From Lentzea waywayandensis (GTDB taxonomy: Bacteria > Actinomycetota > Actinomycetes > Mycobacteriales > Pseudonocardiaceae), in the NCBI RefSeq assembly GCF_900115955.1, contig NZ_FOYL01000001.1:1116001-1180000 (forward strand): a stretch of 64,000 nt of DNA. Direction: 5' to 3'. The position numbers and the translations under genes were made by a program. The notes under the pieces are model-generated. The model ran no database searches and was not told where the DNA came from. It saw only the letters and a list, made by a program, of their open reading frames with translations. Positions 8,800 to 17,192 of this stretch are shown here, piece by piece; positions within the stretch are counted from its first letter, which is position 1, and each line of letters opens with the position of its first letter.

Positions 8800-9774
8800 A
8801 TGCCGATCGCCGCCTCGACGACCACGTCCGGTCGCCTGCTGTCGTTGCTGTCCATGCTCCAGGTCCGCCGCGACTGGCCGGGCGGTCTGCTGGCGGAGCG
8901 CCTGGGTGTGAGCGAACGCACGGTGCGCCGCGACGTCGATCGGCTGCGCGAGCTCGGCTACCTCGTCCACGCGGTCAAGGGCCCCGACGGCGGGTACCGG
9001 CTCGAAGCGGGCAGTCAAGTGCCGCCGCTGCTGTTCGACGAGGACCAGGCCGTCGCGCTCGCCGTGGCGCTGCGGATCGCCGTCGGCACCGGCGCGGGCA
9101 TCGAGGAGGCCGCCGCGCGGGCGTTGGCCACCGTGCGTCAGGTCATGCCGTCCCGCCTGCGCCGGCGCATCGACGCGCTGGAGGTGGAACCGGCCGGGCG
9201 CGGCCCCCAGGTGGACACCGACCTCCTGCTCGCCCTGAGCACCGCCATCCGCGGCTGCGAGGAACTGCGGTTCGACTACGACGCCCCAGGCCGCCCGGAC
9301 ACCCCGGGGCCGCCACGCCGCGTGCAGCCGCACCACCTCGTGGTCCGGACGGGCCGCTGGTACCTGGTCGGATGGAGTCCGGAACGCGAGGACTGGCGGA
9401 CCTACCGCGCCGACCGGATGACGCTGCGCACCCCCAACGGCCCGCGGTTCACGCCGCGCGAGGTGCCAGGAGGCGACGTCGCCACGTTCCTGTCCGCCCG
9501 ATTCAAGGGCTCCGACACCGACGCCTGGCCCTGCCGCGGCGAGGTGATCCTCGACCTGCCGCTCGCCGACGTGGCCCCGTTCGCCGGCGGCGACACGGCG
9601 CAGGAGGCAGGCCCTGCCCGGACCAGGCTGCTGACCGGCGCGTGGTCGTGGGCCGCGCTCGCCGCGAAACTGGCCCGCTTCGACGCCGACGTCGAGGTGA
9701 TCGGCCCGCCCGCCCTGCGCGACGCGTTCGCCGACCTGTCCCGCCGCGCCGCCAGGGCCTCGCTCACCCCTTGA
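8800..9774 (+). CDS. YafY-type HTH/WYL-domain transcriptional regulator
   Basis: 324 residues. An N-terminal winged HTH (DeoR-like; SERTVRRDVDRLRELGY as recognition region) is followed by a WYL domain with RWYLVGW near residue 190. WYL domains bind small ligands or nucleic acid. I chose the ATG at 8800 because the residues after it begin the conserved HTH family start; a TTG at 8782 would add six residues and overlap the inverted repeat. The gene probably controls itself and the divergent VOC gene through that repeat. It converges on the reductase gene, the two 3' ends overlapping by 11 bp. Confidence 0.88.
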   Translation: MPIAASTTTSGRLLSLLSMLQVRRDWPGGLLAERLGVSERTVRRDVDRLRELGYLVHAVKGPDGGYRLEAGSQVPPLLFDEDQAVALAVALRIAVGTGAGIEEAAARALATVRQVMPSRLRRRIDALEVEPAGRGPQVDTDLLLALSTAIRGCEELRFDYDAPGRPDTPGPPRRVQPHHLVVRTGRWYLVGWSPEREDWRTYRADRMTLRTPNGPRFTPREVPGGDVATFLSARFKGSDTDAWPCRGEVILDLPLADVAPFAGGDTAQEAGPARTRLLTGAWSWAALAAKLARFDADVEVIGPPALRDAFADLSRRAARASLTP

Positions 9775-11833
9775 CGTCCACGGTGACCTCCGTCAACGGC
9801 GTGCTGGTGCAGGCGAGCACCCGCCCGGCGGCTTTCTGTTGCGCGGTGAGGCAGTTGGGCTCCTGCTGCGACACCTTCCCGCCCAGCAGCTTCACCACGC
9901 ACTCGCCGCAACTGCCGACGGTGCAGGAGTACGGCATCGGCAGCCCGGCCGTGAGCCCCGCGTCGAGCAGGGTCTGACCGGGCTCGACCACCGCGGCACC
10001 AACGGGTCGCCCACCGTCCTCGACCCGCATCCGTTGCGGCATAGCGGAGACGACCGCCGCGGAAGGCCCGCCGGCGTAGCGCTCGACGAGGACGTGCTCG
10101 CCGGGCACGCCCAGTTCGTTCAGCGCCTGCCGGACGGTGTCCATCAACGGTTCCGGGCCGCAGACGTAGAACCTGGGGCCGGACAACGCAAGGGCGGTGA
10201 CCCACTGCCGTACCCCGGCGACGTCCAGGCGTCCTTCCCGAGACGTCAGCACGTGCGTCACGGACAAGCGCCCGGGATGCTGCTCCCCCAGCCGAGCCAG
10301 CTCGGCGGCGAAGATGGTCTCCTCGACACCGCGATTGCTGTACAAGAGCGCGATTCGGCCCGTACCGGGTGCGCTGAGAAGTGTGCGGATCATGCTCATC
10401 ATCGGCGTCACACCGCTGCCCGCCGCGATGAGCACCACGCCGCCATTGGATTCCCCTGGCAGGTGGAACGCGCCTGACGGCCCACGCACGAACAGCCGGT
10501 CGCCAACCGAGAGACCATGAACGTGGCCCGAGAACCGCCCGCTCTCCACCTGCTTGACCGTGACCTCCAACCGCGACGAGCCAGGCACCGACGACGCCGA
10601 GTAGGGCCTGCGCACCTGGCGACCGTCGACGTCGGCCACCAGCGTGAAGAACTGACCGGCCTTGAAGTCGAACGGCTTCCCGTCCTCCAGCACCACCGTG
10701 ACCGCGCTGGGCGTCTCGCGGCGCACCTCGACGACCCGAACCTCCCGCAACGGGTCCACCGCGGCGGCACGGGGCCGGAGGCTCGCGATTTCGTAGCCCT
10801 CCTTGCGCAGACCCGAGCGGTAGGCGAGGTTCATGACCGCCCGCAGCCACTTCTCCGGGATCAGCCGCGTGATCCCGAGCAACCTGCTGCCGGTGTTCGC
10901 GGCCAGATGCCGGCTCGCCAGCGCCATCAGGTCCGGCACGTCGCGATCGAAGTCCGCGGTCCACATCCGTGCCCGCGCGACGGCCTCACTCACGACCAGC
11001 TCGGCGGCCTCGACGTCGACGAGCACCGCGGCGTGCGGCGGAGTTCCGTGCAGCGCCAACGGTTCCAGGTGCGCGGGATCGACGGTGATCATCCCCCTGC
11101 CGCGAACCTGGAGCACACCGGTCCGTCCAGGGACCAGCGCGGCGAACGAGAGCCGGTCGTCCTGCAGGAGGTTGTGCAACGAGTCGGCACGCTTGTTGCC
11201 CTTGCGGTCCGCCATCAGAAGCGTGCGGCCGTCCACGATCCGCACGACCGCACCCTGATCACCGCGCGGACTGGTGTCGCTTCCACCCGAGGAGTCCCAT
11301 GTGGACAGAACGAGGAAAGGCGACGCCACCAGGAAGTCCGCGACACCGTTCTGCGCCAGCGGACCGTCACCGATCTCCGGCGCCGGCCCCGCCTGCGAGG
11401 GCGGCTGCCACAGCCCGGACCGCAGAACGGCCTGAGCGCAGTGCACGTACACCTCCTCGACGTCGAAGACCACCTCGCCGTCACGACGCGCGAACCCGTT
11501 GACCCGCAACGTCTCCCCCACGCCCGGCAGCAGGAAGACCAGCGAGGCCGGCCCACCGCCGACGGATCCGTTCACCGGAAAGGAGATCCGCGTCGGTGAG
11601 TGCACCCGCGCGAACCCAGACCGGCCGCCGACGAACGTCGTGGTGTGCCCGCCATCCGCGTCCCGATACCCGAACCCCGCGATCGGACTGCGGGAGAGCA
11701 CCTCCACGCACCCCTCGTCGAGAGCCTTGAGCTGCTTCGCCACGACCATCGAGGCAGGCCGTCCGACCACCGACTCGACCTCGTCCACGGTCGTGAGCAG
11801 ATGACCGTCTTCCAGCTTGTTTTCCCAGCTCAT
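9764..11833 (-). CDS. Three-part oxidoreductase: PNPOx-like flavin domains, FNR-like FAD/NAD(P) domain, plant-type 2Fe-2S ferredoxin
   Basis: 689 residues. About 1-330 is a pyridoxamine-5'-phosphate-oxidase-like split barrel. About 350-570 is a ferredoxin-NADP reductase module with the flavin motif RRPYSASS, the nucleotide motif AAGSGVTPMMSM and the terminal CGPEPLM. About 600-689 is a plant-type ferredoxin with CTVGSCGEC (Cx4Cx2C) and a later Cys in LACTS. It should pass electrons from NAD(P)H through FAD to the 2Fe-2S cluster, perhaps to a flavin bound by the N-terminal domain or to an outside acceptor such as a P450. The start at 11833 has no ribosome-binding site; a CATAAT box ends 6 nt upstream, which suggests a leaderless mRNA. 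It is divergent from a TetR regulator. Confidence 0.87.
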   Translation of the reverse strand: MSWENKLEDGHLLTTVDEVESVVGRPASMVVAKQLKALDEGCVEVLSRSPIAGFGYRDADGGHTTTFVGGRSGFARVHSPTRISFPVNGSVGGGPASLVFLLPGVGETLRVNGFARRDGEVVFDVEEVYVHCAQAVLRSGLWQPPSQAGPAPEIGDGPLAQNGVADFLVASPFLVLSTWDSSGGSDTSPRGDQGAVVRIVDGRTLLMADRKGNKRADSLHNLLQDDRLSFAALVPGRTGVLQVRGRGMITVDPAHLEPLALHGTPPHAAVLVDVEAAELVVSEAVARARMWTADFDRDVPDLMALASRHLAANTGSRLLGITRLIPEKWLRAVMNLAYRSGLRKEGYEIASLRPRAAAVDPLREVRVVEVRRETPSAVTVVLEDGKPFDFKAGQFFTLVADVDGRQVRRPYSASSVPGSSRLEVTVKQVESGRFSGHVHGLSVGDRLFVRGPSGAFHLPGESNGGVVLIAAGSGVTPMMSMIRTLLSAPGTGRIALLYSNRGVEETIFAAELARLGEQHPGRLSVTHVLTSREGRLDVAGVRQWVTALALSGPRFYVCGPEPLMDTVRQALNELGVPGEHVLVERYAGGPSAAVVSAMPQRMRVEDGGRPVGAAVVEPGQTLLDAGLTAGLPMPYSCTVGSCGECVVKLLGGKVSQQEPNCLTAQQKAAGRVLACTSTPLTEVTVDVKG

Positions 11834-11857
11834 AGCACTATTATGAGCTTTTGCTCA
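11834..11857 (-). promoter_or_regulatory. Putative leaderless promoter with overlapping palindrome (TetR operator candidate)
   Basis: The minus strand carries CATAAT (11845-11840), six bases before the ATG at 11833, so transcription would start at or next to the start codon. Overlapping it is TGAGC-TTTT-GCTCA (11844-11857). On the plus strand a GATACT box (11865-11870) could be the -10 of the TetR gene, which would put the palindrome between its -35 and -10. A repressor bound here could block both directions. No -35 on either strand is strong. Confidence 0.5.
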
Positions 11858-11888
11858 CGTCTTGGATACTCGCTTTCGCAGCCCCACC

Positions 11889-11894
11889 AGGAGG
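11889..11894 (+). promoter_or_regulatory. Ribosome-binding site fixing the TetR gene start
   Basis: An exact AGGAGG lies 5 nt before the GTG at 11900. This selects the GTG over the in-frame ATG at 11843, which has no such site and lies in the operator region. Confidence 0.8.
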
Positions 11895-11899
11895 ACGCC

Positions 11900-12517
11900 G
11901 TGCCGCCGGCCAACCGCGACATCGACCCACGTCGGAAGCCCAGGCAGGTCCGGGCGGAACTCACCCGGGACCGCATCCTCACCGCGGCTGCTCACGTTTT
12001 CGCCGAACACGGCTACGCCGCGGGCACCACCAACAAAATCGCCGAACGGGCGCGCGTCTCGATCGGTTCGCTGTACCAGTACTTCCCCAACAAGGACGCG
12101 ATCCTCGCCGAACTGCTGGTGCGCCACGTGGACCGCGGCACGTGGACGGGAACCGAGCACCTGGACCTCGCACCGGGCACCCTGGAACCGCTCGTGCGAG
12201 CCCTGGTCCGCGACGCGATCGACAACCACCGCGACGACCCCCAGCTGCTCCGGATCATGGTCGAGGAAGGCCAGTTCTCGCAGGAGCTGCGCGACACGAT
12301 CACCCGGCACGGCGCCCAGCGCGTGGCCCAGGTCCGCGACCTGTTCGCCCGCCACCCCGACGTCCGGGTGCACGACCTGGACACCGCGGTCGACCTCATC
12401 GTGTTCACCGTGGAGCTCAACACCCACCGGTTCGCGGCGACCCCGCGGACCACCCCGGTCGAGACGTTCGAGAACGAGCTCGTGCACATGGTCACCCGCT
12501 ACCTGCGCGGCGACTGA
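11900..12517 (+). CDS. TetR/AcrR-family transcriptional regulator
   Basis: 205 residues. The N-terminal HTH contains RILTAAAHVFAEHGY and, as recognition helix, VSIGSLYQYFPNKDAIL, the classic TetR signature. The C-terminal ligand domain is of average length with no strong hint of ligand. It is transcribed away from the flavin/2Fe-2S reductase and shares a 66-bp promoter region with it, so it most likely represses that gene and itself through the palindrome at 11844-11857. Confidence 0.92.
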   Translation: MPPANRDIDPRRKPRQVRAELTRDRILTAAAHVFAEHGYAAGTTNKIAERARVSIGSLYQYFPNKDAILAELLVRHVDRGTWTGTEHLDLAPGTLEPLVRALVRDAIDNHRDDPQLLRIMVEEGQFSQELRDTITRHGAQRVAQVRDLFARHPDVRVHDLDTAVDLIVFTVELNTHRFAATPRTTPVETFENELVHMVTRYLRGD

Positions 12518-12649
12518 TCTGGAGCGGTGCCCACCGGAACAGCTGTCCTGATGGTCACCGCCGACTCGGTGGCCGCGGGCGTCACGGACACAGGTTCGCC
12601 GTACTCCCCACCGACGTCCTGCGCCACGCGGCCGACCTTCCGGACGAAC

Positions 12650-14827
12650 TCATTCCCGCCGAAGCGTCCGAGCGGTCAGCGGCGGCACGGCGGCCGTCAC
12701 CACTGGGACGGCGAGCAGGGCGCACAGCGCCATCGTGGCGAACAGCAACGGTGTGACGCTGGTCGTCGCGATGCCGAGCGGTTTGCCCAGGGCGCGCAAC
12801 AGGATGACGGTGATGGCGAGGGTGGCCACGGTGATCAGCACACCACCGGTCGCGGTGGGCACCCACAGGCGGACGAGCGCGGTGGTGCGCAACGTGCCGG
12901 AGTCGAGGCCGACCACGCGCAGCCGGGACTGTTCTCTCCTGCGGCGCAGCAGGTCGTCGGTGGTGGTGATGGCGAGTGCGATGGCTCCGAGGCTCAGGGT
13001 GGTGATGGCCAGCGCGGTCGTGACGGGCCCGATGGTGGCGGTGTCGAGGGCTTCACGCACGATGAGAGGAGCGGCGGCGGTCGCGGCCGGGACGCGGGCG
13101 CCGAGCACCGCACGCACCCGGTCTGCCGCAGGAACACCACCGTCGATGAGGACAGTCGTGACCAGCGGGGGCACCTCGCCCGGCGCCAGCGCGGTCAGGG
13201 TCGCCACGTCCGTGAAGGTTCGGGTCGTGGTGTCCGAGCGCGGTGTCAACGCCAGATGAGACGAGTCTCCTGCTGTCGTTGAATAACGCCGACCGTCCAC
13301 ACACGACTCCGCGCCGGTGTAGAGGATGCGGAGCGAGTCGCAGTCGGCGACGAGGGTCGTGTCGTGGACGATTCCGGAGCGGGCGACACCGACCACACCG
13401 TCGACAGCCGCGAGTTCGCTGGTCACCGAGGACGTCAGGGGATGGTCTATCTCGATGGAGACGGCCTTGCCGACGAACGAGTTCGGCACACCGCCGTCCA
13501 CAGCGGTGGCGGTGCTGATCACTGATCCCGCGCCGGCCGCGCACAACCCGGCCAGGACGCCCGCGAGCACCCGAGTGCTCGACAGGGGGTCGAAGCGCAG
13601 TGCCGCACCCCCCAGCCGCAGCGGGAACACGCGGGTCCGCGCCAGGAGTCCACCGAGCCACCGCACGAGCAGTGGAAAGCTGGTCAGCAGGCCGACGAGG
13701 GTCAGCACACTCCCCACTGCGGCGGGAAGCAGGAACCATGCGGCGTTCTCGCCCAGATTGGGATCGACAGGTCCGACCACGACCGCGCCTCCCAACGCGA
13801 GCACTCCGAGCACCAGCGGCACCACCCGTGCGGCGGACGGCTTGCGCGGACTGCGCCGGGCGGGCCTGAACGGGTCCCGGACGACAGGGCCGATGGCCAG
13901 CGCGGACACCAGCACGGCGTAGAGCGGGACACCTACCGCGATCACCACGCCCAGACCGACGCCGATGGCGAGATCGCCGGAGTAGGCGCCGATCGGCCCG
14001 ATCCACCAGGTCTCGCGAAGACCGCGCACGAGGGCGAAAACGACGAGCCCGAGCAGTGCCCCCGCTCCCGCTGCCACCACCGTCTCCACGGAGTTGATCA
14101 ACTGGCAGCGCCGCACGCTGAACCCGATCACCCGGAGCGAGGCCAGCTTGCGGTCCCGGGTCGCCGCCGAGAGCCGGGTGGCGGTCGCGATGACCACGGC
14201 GAGCGGCAGCAGCACGTAGAGCAATGCCAGCAAGGTGAGAATCCGCGAGGGTGTCAGCAGGTCCGACCAGTCCTTGTCCACGTTGAGCCGGATCGAGGAG
14301 CCGTTGGACGCCAGTTTTCCGAAGCCTGCGACCGGTGCGAACGATTTCTCGTCACCGGGGAAGGGCTCGACCACGGTGTACACGAACAGCTCGCCGGGGC
14401 CGGTCACGCCCTCCTGCCCGATGACCGCGGCGATCGGCTGTGGGTACTCGGCACGCAACGCCTGGTCGTCCAACGCTTTCGCCATCGCGGGCGAAACCAC
14501 GATGGCACCCGCCGACGGCCACGCGGCGACACCCGGCGGAACCGGCGCCCCCTCCTTCGCGATCACCGCCACGGTCACCACCTCCTCGCCGCGGTACGAG
14601 GACACCCGCTCGCTCATGAGCAGGGCGGTCGCTTCCCCGCCGAGTGCCGCGGTCGGTGTGCGGGCCTCCTCGCGCTGTTCCGTGGCGGTGATGGCGGACT
14701 GGGCCGCCAACGCCGACGTGAGCAACAACGCGGCGACCAGGCCGGCCAGCGCGCCCAGCGCCAGCCGCAGCCAGGACCGGCTGCCCGAGGCCACCGCCAT
14801 CCGCCATCCCAGCATCAGATCGCGCAT
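12650..14827 (-). CDS. FtsX-family ABC transporter permease
   Basis: 725 residues. One N-terminal transmembrane helix precedes a large extracytoplasmic region (about 45-200). A first FtsX block of three or four helices (about 205-330), two further helices (about 340-395), a second extracytoplasmic region and a C-terminal FtsX block (about 610-715) follow. This is the duplicated-FtsX layout of actinobacterial exporters. The ATG overlaps the stop of the ATPase gene (ATGA), so the pair forms one transporter. The substrate is unknown; such pairs export lipids, peptides or drugs. It converges with the TetR gene, with 132 bp between the stops and no clear terminator seen there. Confidence 0.88.
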   Translation of the reverse strand: MRDLMLGWRMAVASGSRSWLRLALGALAGLVAALLLTSALAAQSAITATEQREEARTPTAALGGEATALLMSERVSSYRGEEVVTVAVIAKEGAPVPPGVAAWPSAGAIVVSPAMAKALDDQALRAEYPQPIAAVIGQEGVTGPGELFVYTVVEPFPGDEKSFAPVAGFGKLASNGSSIRLNVDKDWSDLLTPSRILTLLALLYVLLPLAVVIATATRLSAATRDRKLASLRVIGFSVRRCQLINSVETVVAAGAGALLGLVVFALVRGLRETWWIGPIGAYSGDLAIGVGLGVVIAVGVPLYAVLVSALAIGPVVRDPFRPARRSPRKPSAARVVPLVLGVLALGGAVVVGPVDPNLGENAAWFLLPAAVGSVLTLVGLLTSFPLLVRWLGGLLARTRVFPLRLGGAALRFDPLSSTRVLAGVLAGLCAAGAGSVISTATAVDGGVPNSFVGKAVSIEIDHPLTSSVTSELAAVDGVVGVARSGIVHDTTLVADCDSLRILYTGAESCVDGRRYSTTAGDSSHLALTPRSDTTTRTFTDVATLTALAPGEVPPLVTTVLIDGGVPAADRVRAVLGARVPAATAAAPLIVREALDTATIGPVTTALAITTLSLGAIALAITTTDDLLRRRREQSRLRVVGLDSGTLRTTALVRLWVPTATGGVLITVATLAITVILLRALGKPLGIATTSVTPLLFATMALCALLAVPVVTAAVPPLTARTLRRE

Positions 14828-15480
14828 CAGGCCACGACCCTGCCGTCGAGCATGCGAATCTCGCGATGCGCGCTGCTCGCCAGTGCGCGTTCATGGGTGG
14901 CGAGCAGCACCGTGGCTCCGCGGTCGGTCGCGGCGCGCAGGAACAGGTCGAGCACCTTCGCTCCCGAACTCTGGTCGAGCGAACCGGTGGGCTCATCGGC
15001 CAGCACCAGCGGCGGGTTGTGCACCAGCGCGCGAGCGATCGCGGCACGCTGCGCCTGGCCGCCCGAAACCTGGTCGGGAAAGCGGTCGGCGAGGTCGCCC
15101 ACGCCCAGTTCCGCCAGGGTGTCCCTGGCCAGCGCGGCCGCTCCCTTGGCGCGCACGCCGTGCAGAGGCAGGGCCACGTTGTCCAGCAAGGTCAGTTCGG
15201 GCACCAGGTCGCCGAGCTGGAACACGAATCCGCAGTTGACCAGCCGCCACCGGGTGCGCACGCGGTCGTTCGCCGCAGTGAGGTCCACCCCGCCCACCTG
15301 AACTCGGCCTTCGTCCGGCTGCAGGAGCCCCGCCACGATGTGCAGCAGCGTGGACTTCCCACATCCCGAAGGCCCGGTCAACGCCACCACCGAGCCGGCG
15401 TCGACCCTCAGACCGACCTCGTCCAAGGCACAGGTGGAGCCGTAATTGAGGCCCACCCCGACCAATTCGATCAATTTCAT
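14827..15480 (-). CDS. ABC transporter ATP-binding protein (LolD/MacB type)
   Basis: 217 residues. Walker A GPSGCGKST (36-44), Q-loop at FVFQLGD, signature VSGGQ (138-142) and Walker B LVLADEP (158-164) are all present. The size fits the LolD/MacB class that pairs with FtsX permeases. The ATG at 15480 gives the family-typical MKLIEL start; an ATG at 15534 in the same frame would add 18 atypical residues running into the upstream hairpin. It is coupled to the permease by a 4-nt overlap. Confidence 0.9.
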   Translation of the reverse strand: MKLIELVGVGLNYGSTCALDEVGLRVDAGSVVALTGPSGCGKSTLLHIVAGLLQPDEGRVQVGGVDLTAANDRVRTRWRLVNCGFVFQLGDLVPELTLLDNVALPLHGVRAKGAAALARDTLAELGVGDLADRFPDQVSGGQAQRAAIARALVHNPPLVLADEPTGSLDQSSGAKVLDLFLRAATDRGATVLLATHERALASSAHREIRMLDGRVVA

Positions 15481-15491
15481 CCCCCAGCCCG

Positions 15492-15526
15492 ACGGGTGGG
15501 AGGCGCACCTGGCACCCCCCACCCGT
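15492..15526. terminator. Inverted repeat between secreted-protein and ABC genes
   Basis: ACGGGTGGG (15492-15500) and CCCACCCGT (15518-15526) form a perfect 9-bp stem with a 17-nt loop, 39 nt past the stop of the secreted-protein gene on the minus strand. There is no T-run after it, so it could be a factor-dependent terminator or a site in the ABC gene leader. Confidence 0.4.
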
Positions 15527-15564
15527 GTCACCATCCGTGACCAAACCCTAGCGGAGAGCCATCA

Positions 15565-16047
15565 TCAGCAGATGAACTGCAGGCTTTCCGCCTCGTTGTC
15601 GAAACCGACGCTCGACAGGTTCCCGTTCGAGGTCTGCTTGTTGAGGTCGTAGAAACGACCCGTCCAGGCGTCGTTGGCGAACAGCCGGAGCTTGCAGGTC
15701 GAGTCGTTGTTGACAGACGAGATCTCGTTGTCACCATTCCAGCCGTCGATCTCGCACTTGTCCTCGCTGCACTCGCCCTGGCCGACGTCGATGTAGCGGT
15801 CGCCCGAGAAGTTGTTGTCCTCCCAGCCGAAGGCCCTGCCGGCGAACTTGCTGACGTCACCGGTCACCTTGGCCGGCATTTCCTTGCCACCCACGTTGAA
15901 GCTGATGACCGTGCCCTCGTCGGCCGCGGGAGCATCAGCGGGGCTCGCCGACGCGCTGCCCACGAGTCCCAGCACCGCGCCGATCGACACCGTCGCGACG
16001 ACCGCCATCCGACGTGCCCAACCGGCTTCGCTCATGGTTTTGTTCAT
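15565..16047 (-). CDS. Secreted beta/gamma-crystallin-like small protein (peptidase-inhibitor I36-like)
   Basis: 160 residues with a Sec signal peptide (MNKTMSEAGWARRM, a hydrophobic core, cleavage expected after ASA). The mature part has Greek-key-like repeats (GWEDNNFSGD and LFANDAWTGRFYD) and four cysteines after the signal, as in beta/gamma-crystallin and I36 (SMPI-like) inhibitor families. The ATG at 16047 was chosen because GGGGGA lies 6 nt upstream and the signal peptide begins there; upstream in-frame codons run into a hairpin. Possible roles are calcium binding or protease inhibition; neither is shown by the sequence. Confidence 0.75.
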   Translation of the reverse strand: MNKTMSEAGWARRMAVVATVSIGAVLGLVGSASASPADAPAADEGTVISFNVGGKEMPAKVTGDVSKFAGRAFGWEDNNFSGDRYIDVGQGECSEDKCEIDGWNGDNEISSVNNDSTCKLRLFANDAWTGRFYDLNKQTSNGNLSSVGFDNEAESLQFIC

Positions 16048-16084
16048 TGCAAATCCCCCAAGTAAAAAGACAGGAAAGGCGATA

Positions 16085-16113
16085 TTCACCACCACCGCTC
16101 AAGTGGTGGTGAA
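16085..16113. terminator. Perfect 11-bp hairpin upstream of the secreted-protein gene
   Basis: TTCACCACCAC (16085-16095) and GTGGTGGTGAA (16103-16113) are exact complements with a 7-nt loop. Read on the minus strand, the hairpin follows the StrR-like gene by 99 nt and is followed by a T-rich stretch (CTTTCCTGTCTTTTTA). It may end transcription of that gene, or act as an operator for the secreted protein, whose start is 38 nt further on. Confidence 0.55.
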
Positions 16114-16211
16114 ATCACCCTAACGTGACTCCGCGGGTTCGCTCAAATGATTCTGCCGCGCCAACTCGAACAATGCCGAGCCGCACTCGAACGGCGCAGT
16201 GCGGAACCCGG

Positions 16212-17192
16212 TCACTCGACCTCCAGAGAATCCGCGATGTGCGCCCACGTGGTGGCGTTCGCCCGAGCCAACGACGCGATGACCGACGAGCAATGCGTTG
16301 GAATCCTGGACAGCAGTTGCTCACAGCCGGCGGCATCGACGGTGTGCGTGTCGAGCCAGCGCAGCAATGCCCGCCCGCTCTCACTGAGCCTCAACGAGGG
16401 GTCATTGCGCAGGCCGCGCAACGTGTCGGCGGGATCCGACTGCGATCCGCGCGGCTTTCTCACCCGTTTCGCGCTTTTCGCGCCACGCAGCCTCGTTGGA
16501 ACCGGATCCTGCCCGGCGTTGAGCCGCTCTCGCACGTCCAGCACCGTTGACGGTGCCACTCCCGCGGCGCGAGCGATCTCCCTCAACGACAGACCGGGGT
16601 TCTCCTGGATGAGCAGGCCGGCGAGTCGCCTGCCCTCCGCCGAACTCAGCGGCCGGGCCCGCCCGTCCTTGCCGATTCTGGTGTTCGACTCCGGATTCTC
16701 CGGCCTCGAACGGCACCGGATCGAGGCCACCGTCTTGTCCGACAAACCGGCGATCGAGGCGATCGCCCCGTCGGACCAGCACGGATGCGAGCTGACGATA
16801 CGAGTGGCCGCCGCGGTGCGTTCCGCCAGCGTCAACGGCAGGCCGTGTGCGATGTTGGCTTCGACAGCGAGCACGAACAGATCCCTGCCGTCCCCGTCGT
16901 AGAGCCTCGCCTCGATCTCCCGCCGGCCCCGCAGCACAGCGGCACGAATTCGGTGCATTCCGTCGATGACTTGTCGCGTCACCGCGTGCACGAGGATCGG
17001 CGGCAGCTCCACCCCAGACTCCGCCAACGCGCGGGCGTGCTGTTCGTCGATGCCCGCGAGTCGAGGTGAGTCCGGAGGCTTCAGAGAGTCGATCGACACG
17101 ACGGCGACAGGGCACCGCTCGACACGTCTCGACACGGCTGACTCAGGTATCCGATCGCCTGCGAACTTGTCGACACTCTCGACGCGACTCAA
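16212..17192 (-). CDS. StrR-like ParB-domain transcriptional regulator (probable cluster regulator)
   Basis: 326 residues. A ParB/sulfiredoxin-like domain (about 28-115) contains LPPILVHAVTRQVIDGMHR and NIAHGLPLTLAERTAAATRI. An HTH region follows (GLSLREIARAAGVAPSTVLD), then a basic linker and a C-terminal tail. This layout is that of StrR-type activators of actinomycete antibiotic clusters, not chromosomal ParB, which sits with parA near the origin. I chose the TTG at 17192 because GGGGGG lies 4 nt upstream; another in-frame TTG at 17204 is possible. It likely controls the PKS operon or its neighbours. No canonical StrR box is obvious upstream. Confidence 0.75.
   Translation of the reverse strand: MSRVESVDKFAGDRIPESAVSRRVERCPVAVVSIDSLKPPDSPRLAGIDEQHARALAESGVELPPILVHAVTRQVIDGMHRIRAAVLRGRREIEARLYDGDGRDLFVLAVEANIAHGLPLTLAERTAAATRIVSSHPCWSDGAIASIAGLSDKTVASIRCRSRPENPESNTRIGKDGRARPLSSAEGRRLAGLLIQENPGLSLREIARAAGVAPSTVLDVRERLNAGQDPVPTRLRGAKSAKRVRKPRGSQSDPADTLRGLRNDPSLRLSESGRALLRWLDTHTVDAAGCEQLLSRIPTHCSSVIASLARANATTWAHIADSLEVE

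Noticed and set aside
12518..12649. Small gene or terminator between the TetR and permease stops
   Set aside because: No convincing short coding frame, ribosome-binding site or stable hairpin could be found in the 132 bp.
16212..17192. Chromosome partition ParB
   Set aside because: No ParA, parS or origin-region genes are nearby, and the protein matches the StrR-like architecture of cluster regulators.
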